From assembly GCA_034002405.1 (NCBI GenBank), contig JAVFAS010000013.1, forward strand, positions 1 to 59,487: a stretch of 59,487 bases of DNA, written 5' to 3'. The notes below the pieces were generated by a model that was not told the DNA's origin, made no database searches, and saw nothing but the letters and a program-made list of their open reading frames with translations. The DNA is from SZUA-365 sp034002405. Its GTDB lineage: Bacteria; Bacteroidota; Ignavibacteria; SZUA-365. Both the position numbers and the translations under genes were made by a program. Below are positions 25,994 to 33,792 of this stretch, in pieces (within the stretch, counting starts at the first letter, position 1; each line of letters begins with the position of its first letter).

Positions 25994-26697
25994 AGCGGAC
26001 CTCCAATGGGCTGCATGACCAGATCCTCGATCATGACCCGCGCCGGCGCCGCGCATGCGGCGACGATGGTGGCGGCGACGTCGTCGGGTTGCATCATGCG
26101 CTCGCCATGTTTGCCGCGGACGGGATCGGGCCAGATCGGTGTGTCGGTGGCACCAGGGTGGACGGTGAGGACGCGGACTCCCGATTTCCGGACCTCGAGA
26201 CGCAGACAGTCGGTCATCCATTTCAAACCGCCCTTGGTCGCGGCATAGACCGAACTGTTGGCGAACACCTGGAGAGCCGCCATGGAATTGATCATGACGA
26301 TGATACCGTCTCCACGCTCGATCATCGCGGGCAACACCGCGCGGGTGCACAGAAACGGACCACGCAGGTTGACCCGGAGGAGTTCATCGAACTCCTCGAC
26401 CCCGGTAGCCATGAACGGTTTGAACACCGTCACGCCGGCATTGTTGACAAGGATGTCGATCGGTCCGCACAGTTCGCCGATACGCGCGGTGACCGCGCCG
26501 ACTTCATTCGCGTCACCGACATCGCAGGGAATGGCACGGACGCCGCTTCCCAACTCCTTCGCGACCTCCGCGATGCGCGCCGCCGTACGTCCGCTGATCA
26601 CTACCTGCGCGCCCTCGCGTGCAAAGGCAGCCGCCAGCGCCTTGCCGATACCCGTCCCTCCACCGGTGATCCAGACTGTTTTTCCGTGGAATGTCAT
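25990..26697 (-). CDS. Short-chain dehydrogenase/reductase (first of a pair)
   Basis: A 235-aa classical SDR with cofactor loop TVWITGGGTGIGKAL, the structural NNAG motif, and catalytic Ser, Tyr and Lys in INSMAALQVFANSSVYAATK. It probably uses NADP(H), judging by the arginine after the second strand (SGRTAAR). It is 78 nt below folE on the same strand. In bacteria that make biopterin, the last step is catalysed by an SDR (sepiapterin reductase), so this gene or its neighbour is a candidate; FabG-like activity is the alternative. Confidence 0.87.
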   Translation of the reverse strand: MTFHGKTVWITGGGTGIGKALAAAFAREGAQVVISGRTAARIAEVAKELGSGVRAIPCDVGDANEVGAVTARIGELCGPIDILVNNAGVTVFKPFMATGVEEFDELLRVNLRGPFLCTRAVLPAMIERGDGIIVMINSMAALQVFANSSVYAATKGGLKWMTDCLRLEVRKSGVRVLTVHPGATDTPIWPDPVRGKHGERMMQPDDVAATIVAACAAPARVMIEDLVMQPIGGPL

Positions 26698-26775
26698 GTG
26701 CTACCCCTTGTCTGATCGTGTAAATACCGATCGCGGGTCGTCCGGCCGGTCACGCCCGACGTCCCTCGCCGACGG

Positions 26776-27387
26776 TCAGAATCCCGTGTTGATCAGCCGG
26801 AGGAATTCCTCCCGCGTCTTCGAATTGGCCTCGAACGCCCCGAGCATTTCGCTGGTCGTGGCGACCGCATTCTGTTTCTGAATGCCCCGCATCATCATGC
26901 ACATGTGCCGGCCCTCGCAGACCACGGCAACACCCAGCGGTTTGAGCGCGGACTGCAGCGCTTCGGCGATCTGCTGCGTCATGCGCTCCTGCACCTGCAG
27001 ACGGCGCGCGAACACCTCGACGACACGCGGCAGTTTGCTCAGGCCGACAATGCGTCCGTTGGGAATGTAGGCGATATGGCACTTGCCGAAGAACGGCAGC
27101 ATGTGATGCTCGCAGAGCGAGTAAAAATCGATGTCCTTGACGATGACCATCTCGTTGTAGTCTTCCTCGAACACCGCGCCGTTGAGCACGCGTTCGATGT
27201 CCATCGCATAGCCCTGCGTGAGAAAGCGGTACGCCTTCGCCACGCGATACGGCGTCCGTTGCAAGCCTTCCCGCGCGGGGTCCTCGCCGAGCAAGTCGAG
27301 AACACCGGATATCAGGCTCTCGAACTCCGGTTCATGATCTTCCAGCGCCTCGAAGGCGCGGCGCGCGGCGTCCTTGTCCATGTTCAT
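26776..27387 (-). CDS. folE: GTP cyclohydrolase I
   Basis: Makes dihydroneopterin triphosphate from GTP, the first step of folate and of biopterin synthesis. The 203-aa protein has the zinc and active-site motifs SLCEHHMLPFFGKCHIAYIP, VGLSKLPRVVE, QERMT and EGRHMCMMMRG. Its start overlaps the stop of the PTP synthase gene (ATGA), so the two are cotranscribed and probably translationally coupled, which favours a pterin rather than a folate role. No other folate gene is adjacent. Confidence 0.96.
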   Translation of the reverse strand: MNMDKDAARRAFEALEDHEPEFESLISGVLDLLGEDPAREGLQRTPYRVAKAYRFLTQGYAMDIERVLNGAVFEEDYNEMVIVKDIDFYSLCEHHMLPFFGKCHIAYIPNGRIVGLSKLPRVVEVFARRLQVQERMTQQIAEALQSALKPLGVAVVCEGRHMCMMMRGIQKQNAVATTSEMLGAFEANSKTREEFLRLINTGF

Positions 27388-27794
27388 GCTTCACCTCGAT
27401 AATCAACGAAGTTTTTTTCCGTTTCGTAGAGGCGGACCCGATGGAGCCGTCCCCGCGGTATGTGGTCGACCAATTGCGTCCAGATTCCGATGGCGATGTT
27501 CTCCGCCGTCGGAATCACGCCACGCAGGAAGTCCACGTCCGTGTTGAGATTGCGATGGTCCACCTGCGCGATGACCCGCGCGAGGATGACCTCCTTGAGT
27601 TCCTTGAGGTCAACCACATATCCCGTCTCCGGGTCGACCTCGCCGGCAACGGTGATTTCGACATAGTAGTTGTGGCCGTGTCCGGCGGGATTGTTGCATT
27701 TGCCGAACACCCGCGCATTCCGCTCCTCGCTCCACTCCGGGTTAAAGAGACGGTGGGAGGAGGAAAAGTGCTCTCGGCGTGTGACGTACATCAT
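27384..27794 (-). CDS. 6-pyruvoyl-tetrahydropterin synthase (animal-like PTPS/QueD family)
   Basis: A 136-aa T-fold enzyme. Zinc histidines sit in SSSHRLFNP and HGHNY; the catalytic cysteine is in GKCNNPAGHGHNY, the catalytic Asp-His in VDHRNLN, and the pterin-anchoring glutamate in YETEKN. These motifs, with VDPETGYVVDLKELKE and PTAEN, match animal-type 6-pyruvoyl-tetrahydropterin synthases more closely than typical QueD (CxxxHGH without the NNPxG insert). Overlap with folE and two downstream SDR genes suggest tetrahydrobiopterin synthesis. A queuosine role is the alternative. Confidence 0.9.
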   Translation of the reverse strand: MMYVTRREHFSSSHRLFNPEWSEERNARVFGKCNNPAGHGHNYYVEITVAGEVDPETGYVVDLKELKEVILARVIAQVDHRNLNTDVDFLRGVIPTAENIAIGIWTQLVDHIPRGRLHRVRLYETEKNFVDYRGEA

Positions 27795-27934
27795 GGTCGC
27801 GAACTCCCGGTGGCGGATCGAATACGAACAAGAAACTCATTAGGAAGGCGGAACCGTGCCCGCGCCAGAAACGCGAGATGCCGGGCATCGCCGCGGGGCC
27901 GGTCGTGCCGCGGGCATCGATTCTGAAGCAGTCC

Positions 27935-28004
27935 GGCGCGCGACGAGTGTCGTGGCGCGCGACGAGTGTCGTGGCGCGCGACGAGTGTCGTGGCGCGCGC
28001 ACGC
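27935..28004. repeat. 19-bp tandem repeat, three copies plus a partial
   Basis: Unit GGCGCGCGACGAGTGTCGT at 27935-27953, 27954-27972 and 27973-27991, then a degenerate partial copy. It fills much of the 213-bp spacer between DUF3501 and PTP synthase. The first nine bases (GGCGCGCGA) are also found in the 19-bp repeat beside pepA. Confidence 0.9.
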
Positions 28005-28007
28005 GCG

Positions 28008-28586
28008 TCAGCACAGGTCCTGCAGCAAGCTGTCGCGCGTCTCTCCGACAATCGGGATGTCCGCGCTGCAATGGGGGTGGCACGCACGCAGCGTGACCGG
28101 TACCGCGGGGTCGCGAAACGCGGCGATCTGCTCTTCGCTGAACGCGAAATGGATATAGAACATGTCACCCGTACAGAGCAGGGACTCATCCTCGACATCG
28201 AAGCGGGCGGGAATCCGTTCCTCGCCCACATGCACGGCGATACAATTCTTCGTCAGGCCCGACATACGCTTGAGCGTGTCGTCGACGTCGCGATACTCCT
28301 TGATACGGAGGATGAGCGTGGCGCTCAGTTCGTGAAATTTCGGCACGAGCAGATTGAAACAGCTGAGTTCGAGCGCGATGCGTTCGGGCGTATCGGTCTG
28401 GTCGACCCGCAGCATTTCCTGCACCTGGAACCGCACCGTCTCGCGGTTTTCGAAGATCACCACACAGCTGTCGCCAAGCTCGAGACGCCGCAACTGCCGC
28501 ACGCGCTGCATGCGCGCACGCATGTCCGCGCGACGCCGCTCGTACTCGTCAAGGGGGAGGATCTCTTCAACCTTCAGCGCTTCCAT
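28008..28586 (-). CDS. DUF3501 family protein
   Basis: A 192-aa soluble protein matching the DUF3501 pattern: LDEYERRRADMRARMQRVRQ, VVIFENRETVRFQVQEMLRV and a C-terminal half with CHPHC. The molecular function is unknown; in other genomes the family often neighbours rubrerythrin and other peroxide-defence genes. Here it starts 7 nt after the bcp stop and follows two peroxiredoxins, consistent with such a role. The ATG at 28586 is chosen because the longer form would begin inside bcp with an arginine-rich tail lacking family similarity. Confidence 0.8.
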   Translation of the reverse strand: MEALKVEEILPLDEYERRRADMRARMQRVRQLRRLELGDSCVVIFENRETVRFQVQEMLRVDQTDTPERIALELSCFNLLVPKFHELSATLILRIKEYRDVDDTLKRMSGLTKNCIAVHVGEERIPARFDVEDESLLCTGDMFYIHFAFSEEQIAAFRDPAVPVTLRACHPHCSADIPIVGETRDSLLQDLC

Positions 28587-28593
28587 GGGCGAA

Positions 28594-29055
28594 TCACGCC
28601 TCCGACAGGGCGGCAAGCACCGCGTCGACATGGCCCTTCACGGTGACCTTGGGCCAGATCCGGCGCACGATGCCCGCGCCGTCGATCAGCACCGTGGTCC
28701 GCTCGATTCCCATGTATGTCCGGCCGTAATTCTTCTTTTCCTTCCAGACGCCGTAGGCCTCCATCATCGCGTGCGTTTCGTCGCTGAGCAACGGGAATGG
28801 AAGCGCGAAGCGATCGCGGAATTTCTCGTGCGAGGCGAGGCTGTCGCCGCTGATGCCGAGCACCACCGCGCCGGCGGACTGAATGCGCGAGAAATTATCA
28901 CGGAAGTCACACGCTTCCAGCGTGCACCCGGGAGTGTTGTCCTTTGGATAAAAATAGAGAACGACTTTTTTCCCCGAGAAGTCCGTGAGGGAGACCGTCC
29001 CGCCCTCCGAGGATGGAAGAGTGAATGCCGGGGCCTTCCCGCCAACTTCGATCAT
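28594..29055 (-). CDS. bcp: Bcp-type thioredoxin-dependent peroxiredoxin
   Basis: A 153-aa PrxQ/Bcp peroxiredoxin that reduces hydroperoxides. The active site is YFYPKDNTPGCTLEACDFRD, with peroxidatic cysteine in PGCT and resolving cysteine five residues later, the classic atypical 2-Cys arrangement. The ATG at 29055 follows AAGGAGC; an in-frame start at 29124 would overlap the upstream gene. It lies between an AhpE-like peroxiredoxin and DUF3501. Confidence 0.95.
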   Translation of the reverse strand: MIEVGGKAPAFTLPSSEGGTVSLTDFSGKKVVLYFYPKDNTPGCTLEACDFRDNFSRIQSAGAVVLGISGDSLASHEKFRDRFALPFPLLSDETHAMMEAYGVWKEKKNYGRTYMGIERTTVLIDGAGIVRRIWPKVTVKGHVDAVLAALSEA

Positions 29056-29124
29056 GACTGCTCCTTGTGCGTGAGGGAAATACGGGAGAAGGCCGTCCGC
29101 GTGGGACGGCCTTCCGTGCGCCAA

Positions 29125-29595
29125 TCAGGCAAGTTTCGCGAGTTCCGCCTTGACCTCGTCGTAATTCGGTTCGATCCCCGGATTTTCGGCGATCCACTTG
29201 TAGCGGACCACCCCATCGGCGTCGAGAATGAACACCGAACGCTGGGCGGCGGTGTAGCCGGACAGTCCGGCGAAATCAGGCAGGGCGACGCCGTAGGCGT
29301 TGACCGCCTCGCGACGGTAGTCCGAAAGCAACGGGAACTCGAGGGCGTTGCGGCTCGCGAACGCGGCGTTGGCGAAGGGCGCATCGACACTGATGCCCAC
29401 CACGCTGGCATTGAGGTCGTTCAACTCGGCCATCGAGTCGCGGAAGGTGCACATTTCCTTCTCGCAAACGCCGGTGAATGCGCCGGGATAAAACGCGAGC
29501 ACCGTCTTGCGGCCCTTGAAATCCTTGAGAGTCTTCACCTCGCGCGCGCTGTCGACGAGGTGGAAATCCGGTGCGGTGGATCCGATTTCGATCAT
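29125..29595 (-). CDS. AhpE-like peroxiredoxin
   Basis: A 156-aa redoxin-fold peroxidase: PDFHLVDS, active site FYPGAFTGVCEKEMCTFRD with peroxidatic cysteine in GVCEKE and a second cysteine five residues on. The C-terminal half (LSDYRREAVNAYGV) is typical of AhpE/thiol peroxidases. AGGAGC precedes the ATG. Bcp begins 69 nt downstream, so the cell pairs two different peroxiredoxins in one transcript. Confidence 0.92.
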   Translation of the reverse strand: MIEIGSTAPDFHLVDSAREVKTLKDFKGRKTVLAFYPGAFTGVCEKEMCTFRDSMAELNDLNASVVGISVDAPFANAAFASRNALEFPLLSDYRREAVNAYGVALPDFAGLSGYTAAQRSVFILDADGVVRYKWIAENPGIEPNYDEVKAELAKLA

Positions 29596-29652
29596 GATTG
29601 CTCCTATGTTAAAAGATGCTGCGGTACCCTGTGATGCGTCAGAACCGCCGGC

Positions 29653-29853
29653 CTATTGCGCGCGACATCCGACCTTGATGGAGACCTGGTACTCGACCGT
29701 CTCCGCGTCGACCATGCGCCCGCGCATCGAGATCACCTCGAACCACGCGACCTGTGCGGTGCGGGAGATTTCCTTCAATCCTTCCGTGATCGCGGCTTCG
29801 ATGCTCTCGGTGGAGATGCCGACGACTTCCTTGTACTCGAATGCTGTGGGCAT
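29653..29853 (-). CDS. Dodecin (flavin-storage protein)
   Basis: A 66-aa dodecin: EYKEVVGISTESIEAAITEG, VAWFEVISMRGR and VEYQVSIKVGC are family hallmarks, with the conserved tryptophan that stacks on bound flavin. Dodecins form hollow dodecamers that store or quench riboflavin, FMN or FAD. GAGGAAA precedes the ATG. It lies 57 nt above the AhpE-like gene and may share its transcript, a plausible redox grouping. Confidence 0.92.
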   Translation of the reverse strand: MPTAFEYKEVVGISTESIEAAITEGLKEISRTAQVAWFEVISMRGRMVDAETVEYQVSIKVGCRAQ

Positions 29854-29914
29854 GGAATTTCCTCGTAAAAAAATATGAACATGAAACGAACCGCCGGAGG
29901 TTCCAGCAGCCGGA

Positions 29915-32044
29915 TTATTGTTTGTCGAGGTAGTAGCGCGTCACGTATTCCGAAACCATGCGGTCGGTGTTGAAGCGTGGGATGAGCGTGATCATCGACC
30001 GGCGCATGCGCTGCAGCCAGTGGCGCGGGATGCCGAATTCGTCCCGGTCGTAAAACGCCGGCACGACCTCCTGCTCGAGCAGATCGTACAGCAGCGCCGC
30101 GTCGCGGACGTCCTGCTGCTCGTAATCATCGACGTTCGCGTCATCGCCGATGCTCCAGCCATTCGTGCCATCGTAGCCCTCGCGCCACCAACCGTCCTGG
30201 ATGCTGAGATTGATACCACCGTGGATGAGGATTTTCATCCCGCTGGTCCCGCTCGCCTCCATGGGCCGGCGGGGATTGTTCAGCCACACATCCACCCCCG
30301 AGATCATGTGCCGGGCGACGTTGATATCGTAGTTCTCGAGGAACACCACCTTGCCGAACAGGGCGGGATTCTTCGTGTGTCCGATGATTTCCTGAATGAA
30401 GTGCTTGCCTTCGTCGTCGCGGGGATGCGCCTTGCCCGCGAAGACAATCTGCACGGGACGCTCCGGATTGTTGATCAGCTCGGCAATGCGGTTGAAGTCA
30501 CGGAACAGCAGCGGCGCGCGCTTGTAGGTGGCGAAGCGTCGGGCAAAGCCGATGGTGAGCGCATCGGGATTGAGAATACCGTCCTGCACCGCGTTGAAAT
30601 CCGCTCCCGTGCGCTGGTATTCATGCCGCGCCATGCGGCGCACATACTCGATCAGGTCGCGGCGCAGTCCGTACCGCAGGGCCCACAGTTCCTCGTCCGG
30701 AATCAATTCCGGATCGGAGACCTGCGTCCAGATCGCCTGTTTCTTCAGATAGTAAAACCATTTCGCTCCGAGATGCTTCGACCAGAACTGCCGCGTACGG
30801 TTGGCCATCCACCCCAGAATGTGCACACCGTTGGTGATGTGTCCGATGGGGACCTCGGCGGGTGCGGCCACACCGTAAAAATCCTTCCACATCTCTCGGC
30901 TCACCTGTCCGTGCAACTCGCTGACGCCGTTGGCGGCGCGGGACATGCGCAGCGCGAGCACGGTCATGCAGAAGGTCTCCTGCGCGTCGTCGCGGTGTTC
31001 GCGGCCGTAGGCCATGAGCGTCTCGTGATCGACGCCCAGACTGTGCCGGAAGCCCGACAGCATGTGATCGAGCAGGTCGGGGGTGAAGCGGTCATGGCCG
31101 GCGGGGACCGGCGTGTGCGTGGTGAACACGCAGTGTTGGCGTACCCACGCTTCGGCCTCCGCGGGCGGCTCGCCGCGTCCGATGCGCTCGCGCAGCAGTT
31201 CGAGTGTCAGAAAGGCGCTGTGTCCCTCGTTCATGTGATACACACTGGGCGACAGACCGAGCTGCCGCAGGAATCGCACCCCGCCGATACCGAGAATGGT
31301 TTCCTGCATGATGCGCGTGGTGCTGTCTCCCCCGTAGACGCGCGCGGTGATTTCACGATAATGCAGATCATTTTCGGCGCGGTTCGTATCGAGAAGATAG
31401 ATCACCGCACGCCCGACGCGGAGACGGTAGGCGTGGAAGGTCACCGCGCTGTGACCGATTTCCACCGCCGCGGTGATCGGATTGCCGGCCTCGTCGGTAA
31501 CGAGTTCGACCGGGAGCAGCTTCGGCTCGAGCAACGGGTAGCTTTCACGCTGCCAGCCGTCGGGACCGATCATTTGCTGGAAATATCCGCTGCGATAGAA
31601 CAGGCTGATTCCGACGAAGGGCACGCCGAGATCGCTGGCGGACTTGGTATGATCACCCGCGAGCACGCCGAGTCCACCGGAGTAGATGGGCAGGCATTCG
31701 TGCAGACCAAATTCGGCACTGAAATAGGCCACCAGGCTGCCGTCGGGTCCTCCGGCATGGGCGGCGTACCAGGTATCCTTCCGCGTCAGGTAGGCGTCGA
31801 ATTCCTGGAGGACTTCCTCGATGCGGACAAGAAACTCCTTTTCACTCAGCCGCGCGCGAAGCTCCTGACGGGACAGCGAATGCAGCACGGCCACGGCATT
31901 GTGGTTCGACGACCGCCACTTGCGCTCGGACAGCATGCGGAAGATATCCTGCGCTCGGGGATTCCACGTCCACCAGAGATTGTAAGCCAGGGATTGGAGC
32001 CCTTCGATCGCCGCGTCGATCCGCTGCATGAAGTTCGTGTTCAT
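29915..32044 (-). CDS. glgP: Alpha-glucan phosphorylase (GT35, short form)
   Basis: A 709-aa PLP enzyme that releases glucose 1-phosphate from glycogen or maltodextrin. The N-terminal DUF3417-like region (GLQSLAYNLWWTWNPRAQDI) marks the short, Thermotoga-type phosphorylases. EASGTSGMK with downstream NLSIQDGWWREG is the PLP/substrate region, and the catalytic HMNEGHSAF and GLGVLAGDH motifs are intact. The ATG at 32044 has GAGGACACC upstream. No other glycogen gene is in the window. Confidence 0.95.
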   Translation of the reverse strand: MNTNFMQRIDAAIEGLQSLAYNLWWTWNPRAQDIFRMLSERKWRSSNHNAVAVLHSLSRQELRARLSEKEFLVRIEEVLQEFDAYLTRKDTWYAAHAGGPDGSLVAYFSAEFGLHECLPIYSGGLGVLAGDHTKSASDLGVPFVGISLFYRSGYFQQMIGPDGWQRESYPLLEPKLLPVELVTDEAGNPITAAVEIGHSAVTFHAYRLRVGRAVIYLLDTNRAENDLHYREITARVYGGDSTTRIMQETILGIGGVRFLRQLGLSPSVYHMNEGHSAFLTLELLRERIGRGEPPAEAEAWVRQHCVFTTHTPVPAGHDRFTPDLLDHMLSGFRHSLGVDHETLMAYGREHRDDAQETFCMTVLALRMSRAANGVSELHGQVSREMWKDFYGVAAPAEVPIGHITNGVHILGWMANRTRQFWSKHLGAKWFYYLKKQAIWTQVSDPELIPDEELWALRYGLRRDLIEYVRRMARHEYQRTGADFNAVQDGILNPDALTIGFARRFATYKRAPLLFRDFNRIAELINNPERPVQIVFAGKAHPRDDEGKHFIQEIIGHTKNPALFGKVVFLENYDINVARHMISGVDVWLNNPRRPMEASGTSGMKILIHGGINLSIQDGWWREGYDGTNGWSIGDDANVDDYEQQDVRDAALLYDLLEQEVVPAFYDRDEFGIPRHWLQRMRRSMITLIPRFNTDRMVSEYVTRYYLDKQ

Positions 32045-32195
32045 CGGGTGTCCTCGATTCGTGAGAAGGTTACTGTCCTGCCCCGACGCGTGCGCGACGT
32101 GCGGCACGAGTTCCGGTCCGGTCTCCGACGGTGTTCCCGACTCCGCGCCCGTGCTCCGGAGCGGGATCGCCGCGATTCATCAGTGCAGGAAAAAT

Positions 32196-32224
32196 AAAAT
32201 AGCGGGATGCGGGCGAAGTTCCAA
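32196..32224 (-). promoter_or_regulatory. Promoter of the alpha-glucan phosphorylase gene
   Basis: TTGGAA (32224-32219), 17-bp spacer, TATTTT (32201-32196). The leader to the ATG at 32044 is about 145 nt, long enough for control elements, but I see no riboswitch-like fold. Confidence 0.6.
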
Positions 32225-32245
32225 GATCGTCGGCGTGCGGGCACG

Positions 32246-33740
32246 TCAGGGTCTGGCCGGAAAGAGCAACTCGTCCGCCCGCACCGTGCGGTCAATCACG
32301 GCGCGCCCGGTGCTGTCGCCAAGCCGCATGCATGCCGCGCCGAGCACCGTCGCGAGGGAGTCGCGAAGTTCACGGCGTGCCGCGCCACGGGGCATTTGCA
32401 TCCACGCATGCTGGGAAAACATGGTCCAGAGCAATGTCCTGACCGCGCGATCATCGTCCACCCGCCGCGCCGCCTCCGACAGGGCACGCCGAATACGCGT
32501 TTCCGCCCGGCCCGGTACTTCGCCCCCGCGATCGGATGGCGCGCCGGCTTGTACGCGCGCCGGCTCGGTGGTGCGGAATGTGATCGATGGGTCCGGACCG
32601 CGGCGTTCGATACGATGGCGGAACGGACTGCGCAACGTCACGTCGACAAGCTCCGGTGAGTCCGGGACGCCGGCGTCATTGAGCAGATACACGATGCCAC
32701 GACACTGTTCGAGCGTGAGATTCGTCCGCATCAGTTCAAGACCCGCTCGAAGAAGGAGATCACCCGTCGCTCCTTCTAACAACGGCAACATGCGGAGCAT
32801 CGCCGTCCGCACAAAGCATCCCTGATTGTAGCAGCGATCGTGGTCACCGTATTGATATCCCTTGCGCCGACGCAGGGCTTGCAGCGCCGCGGCGGGATCG
32901 CCGGAACCGATCAGCTCGAGTATCCCGTAGGCATCGGAAAAACCGACCTCCACATAATACGGCACGCTGTCGCGTCCGCACAGCCGGGCGATCCGTCGTT
33001 GCAGTTCGGTCCGTCCCCGCGCCGCACGCACATTGGCGATGATGTTCGATGCCGCGTTCCGGTATCCCAGCGGCGAGTGCGTGCCGCGAGGAATGGAGGT
33101 GATGAGGAATCGTGGCGCATCGAAATCCAGCGTCAGCAGATGCAACGCATCCGCGCGCCCGCGACGGTGCCCGAGCCGGCTGTCGAGTCCGATCAGAAGA
33201 ATGTCCATCGTACGCGCCGTGGTCGATGCGAAATGTCCCGCGGGAGGAAGACCGGGTCCCACTGTCATCCCGAACGGCTGCGCGGTCCCTTCGTCGGCGA
33301 AGAACGCCGGGTTCGCCAATGCGGGCGGCAGCNNNNNNNNNNNNNNNNNNNNNNNNNNNNNNNNNNNNNNNNNNNNNNNNNNNNNNNNNNNNNNNNNNNN
33401 NNNNNNNNNNNNNNNNNNNNNNNNNNNNNNNNGAACGCGGGGAGAGCAACCGAAGGACCTGACGTTTCGCGTCCTCCCGATGGCCGGGATACAGTTCCGC
33501 ATGCACGCGGTTGACCGATGCGACGGTGCGTCGCGCGATCGACCGTGCGGCGTCGGAACCCAGCGATGCCGGAGACGGTGGCGCGATCGGTTCCGGTCCC
33601 AGGCGCGCGAGCAAATGCCATGCGACGAACAGTATCGAGACCGCGGTCATGGCGACGGCCGTGCGCCGGCGCAGCCGTTGCATGCGCTGGCGGCGAAGCC
33701 GGTAGCGGCGATGTCGTTCGAAAGTGCTCGGTATCTCCAT
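32246..33740 (-). CDS. LCP (LytR-CpsA-Psr)-like membrane protein, interrupted by an assembly gap
   Basis: The start ATG at 33740 opens a basic N-terminus and one membrane helix (TAVAMTAVSILFVAWHLLA). The gene then runs into the 100-N gap (33333-33432) and continues as an LCP-like domain: DILLIGLDSRLGHRRGRADA, LTLDFDAPRFLITSIPRGTH and YYVEVGFSDAYGILELIG. The two parts contain 308 and 1087 nt, which join in frame if the real gap is a multiple of three. LCP proteins ligate undecaprenyl-linked polymers to the wall in Gram-positives; the SIPRGT here differs from canonical SIPRDT. A further ~220 residues follow the core. It lies 52 nt below the lytic transglycosylase. Confidence 0.75.
33333..33432. 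other. Assembly gap (100 N) inside the LCP-like gene
   Basis: Exactly 100 N. Unlike the other three gaps, no clear tandem repeat is visible on either edge. Confidence 0.98.
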
Positions 33741-33792
33741 GTCCTGCCGCGGCTCCCGTCGCGGAGAAAGAAACCGGAATATGCGCGGAGTG

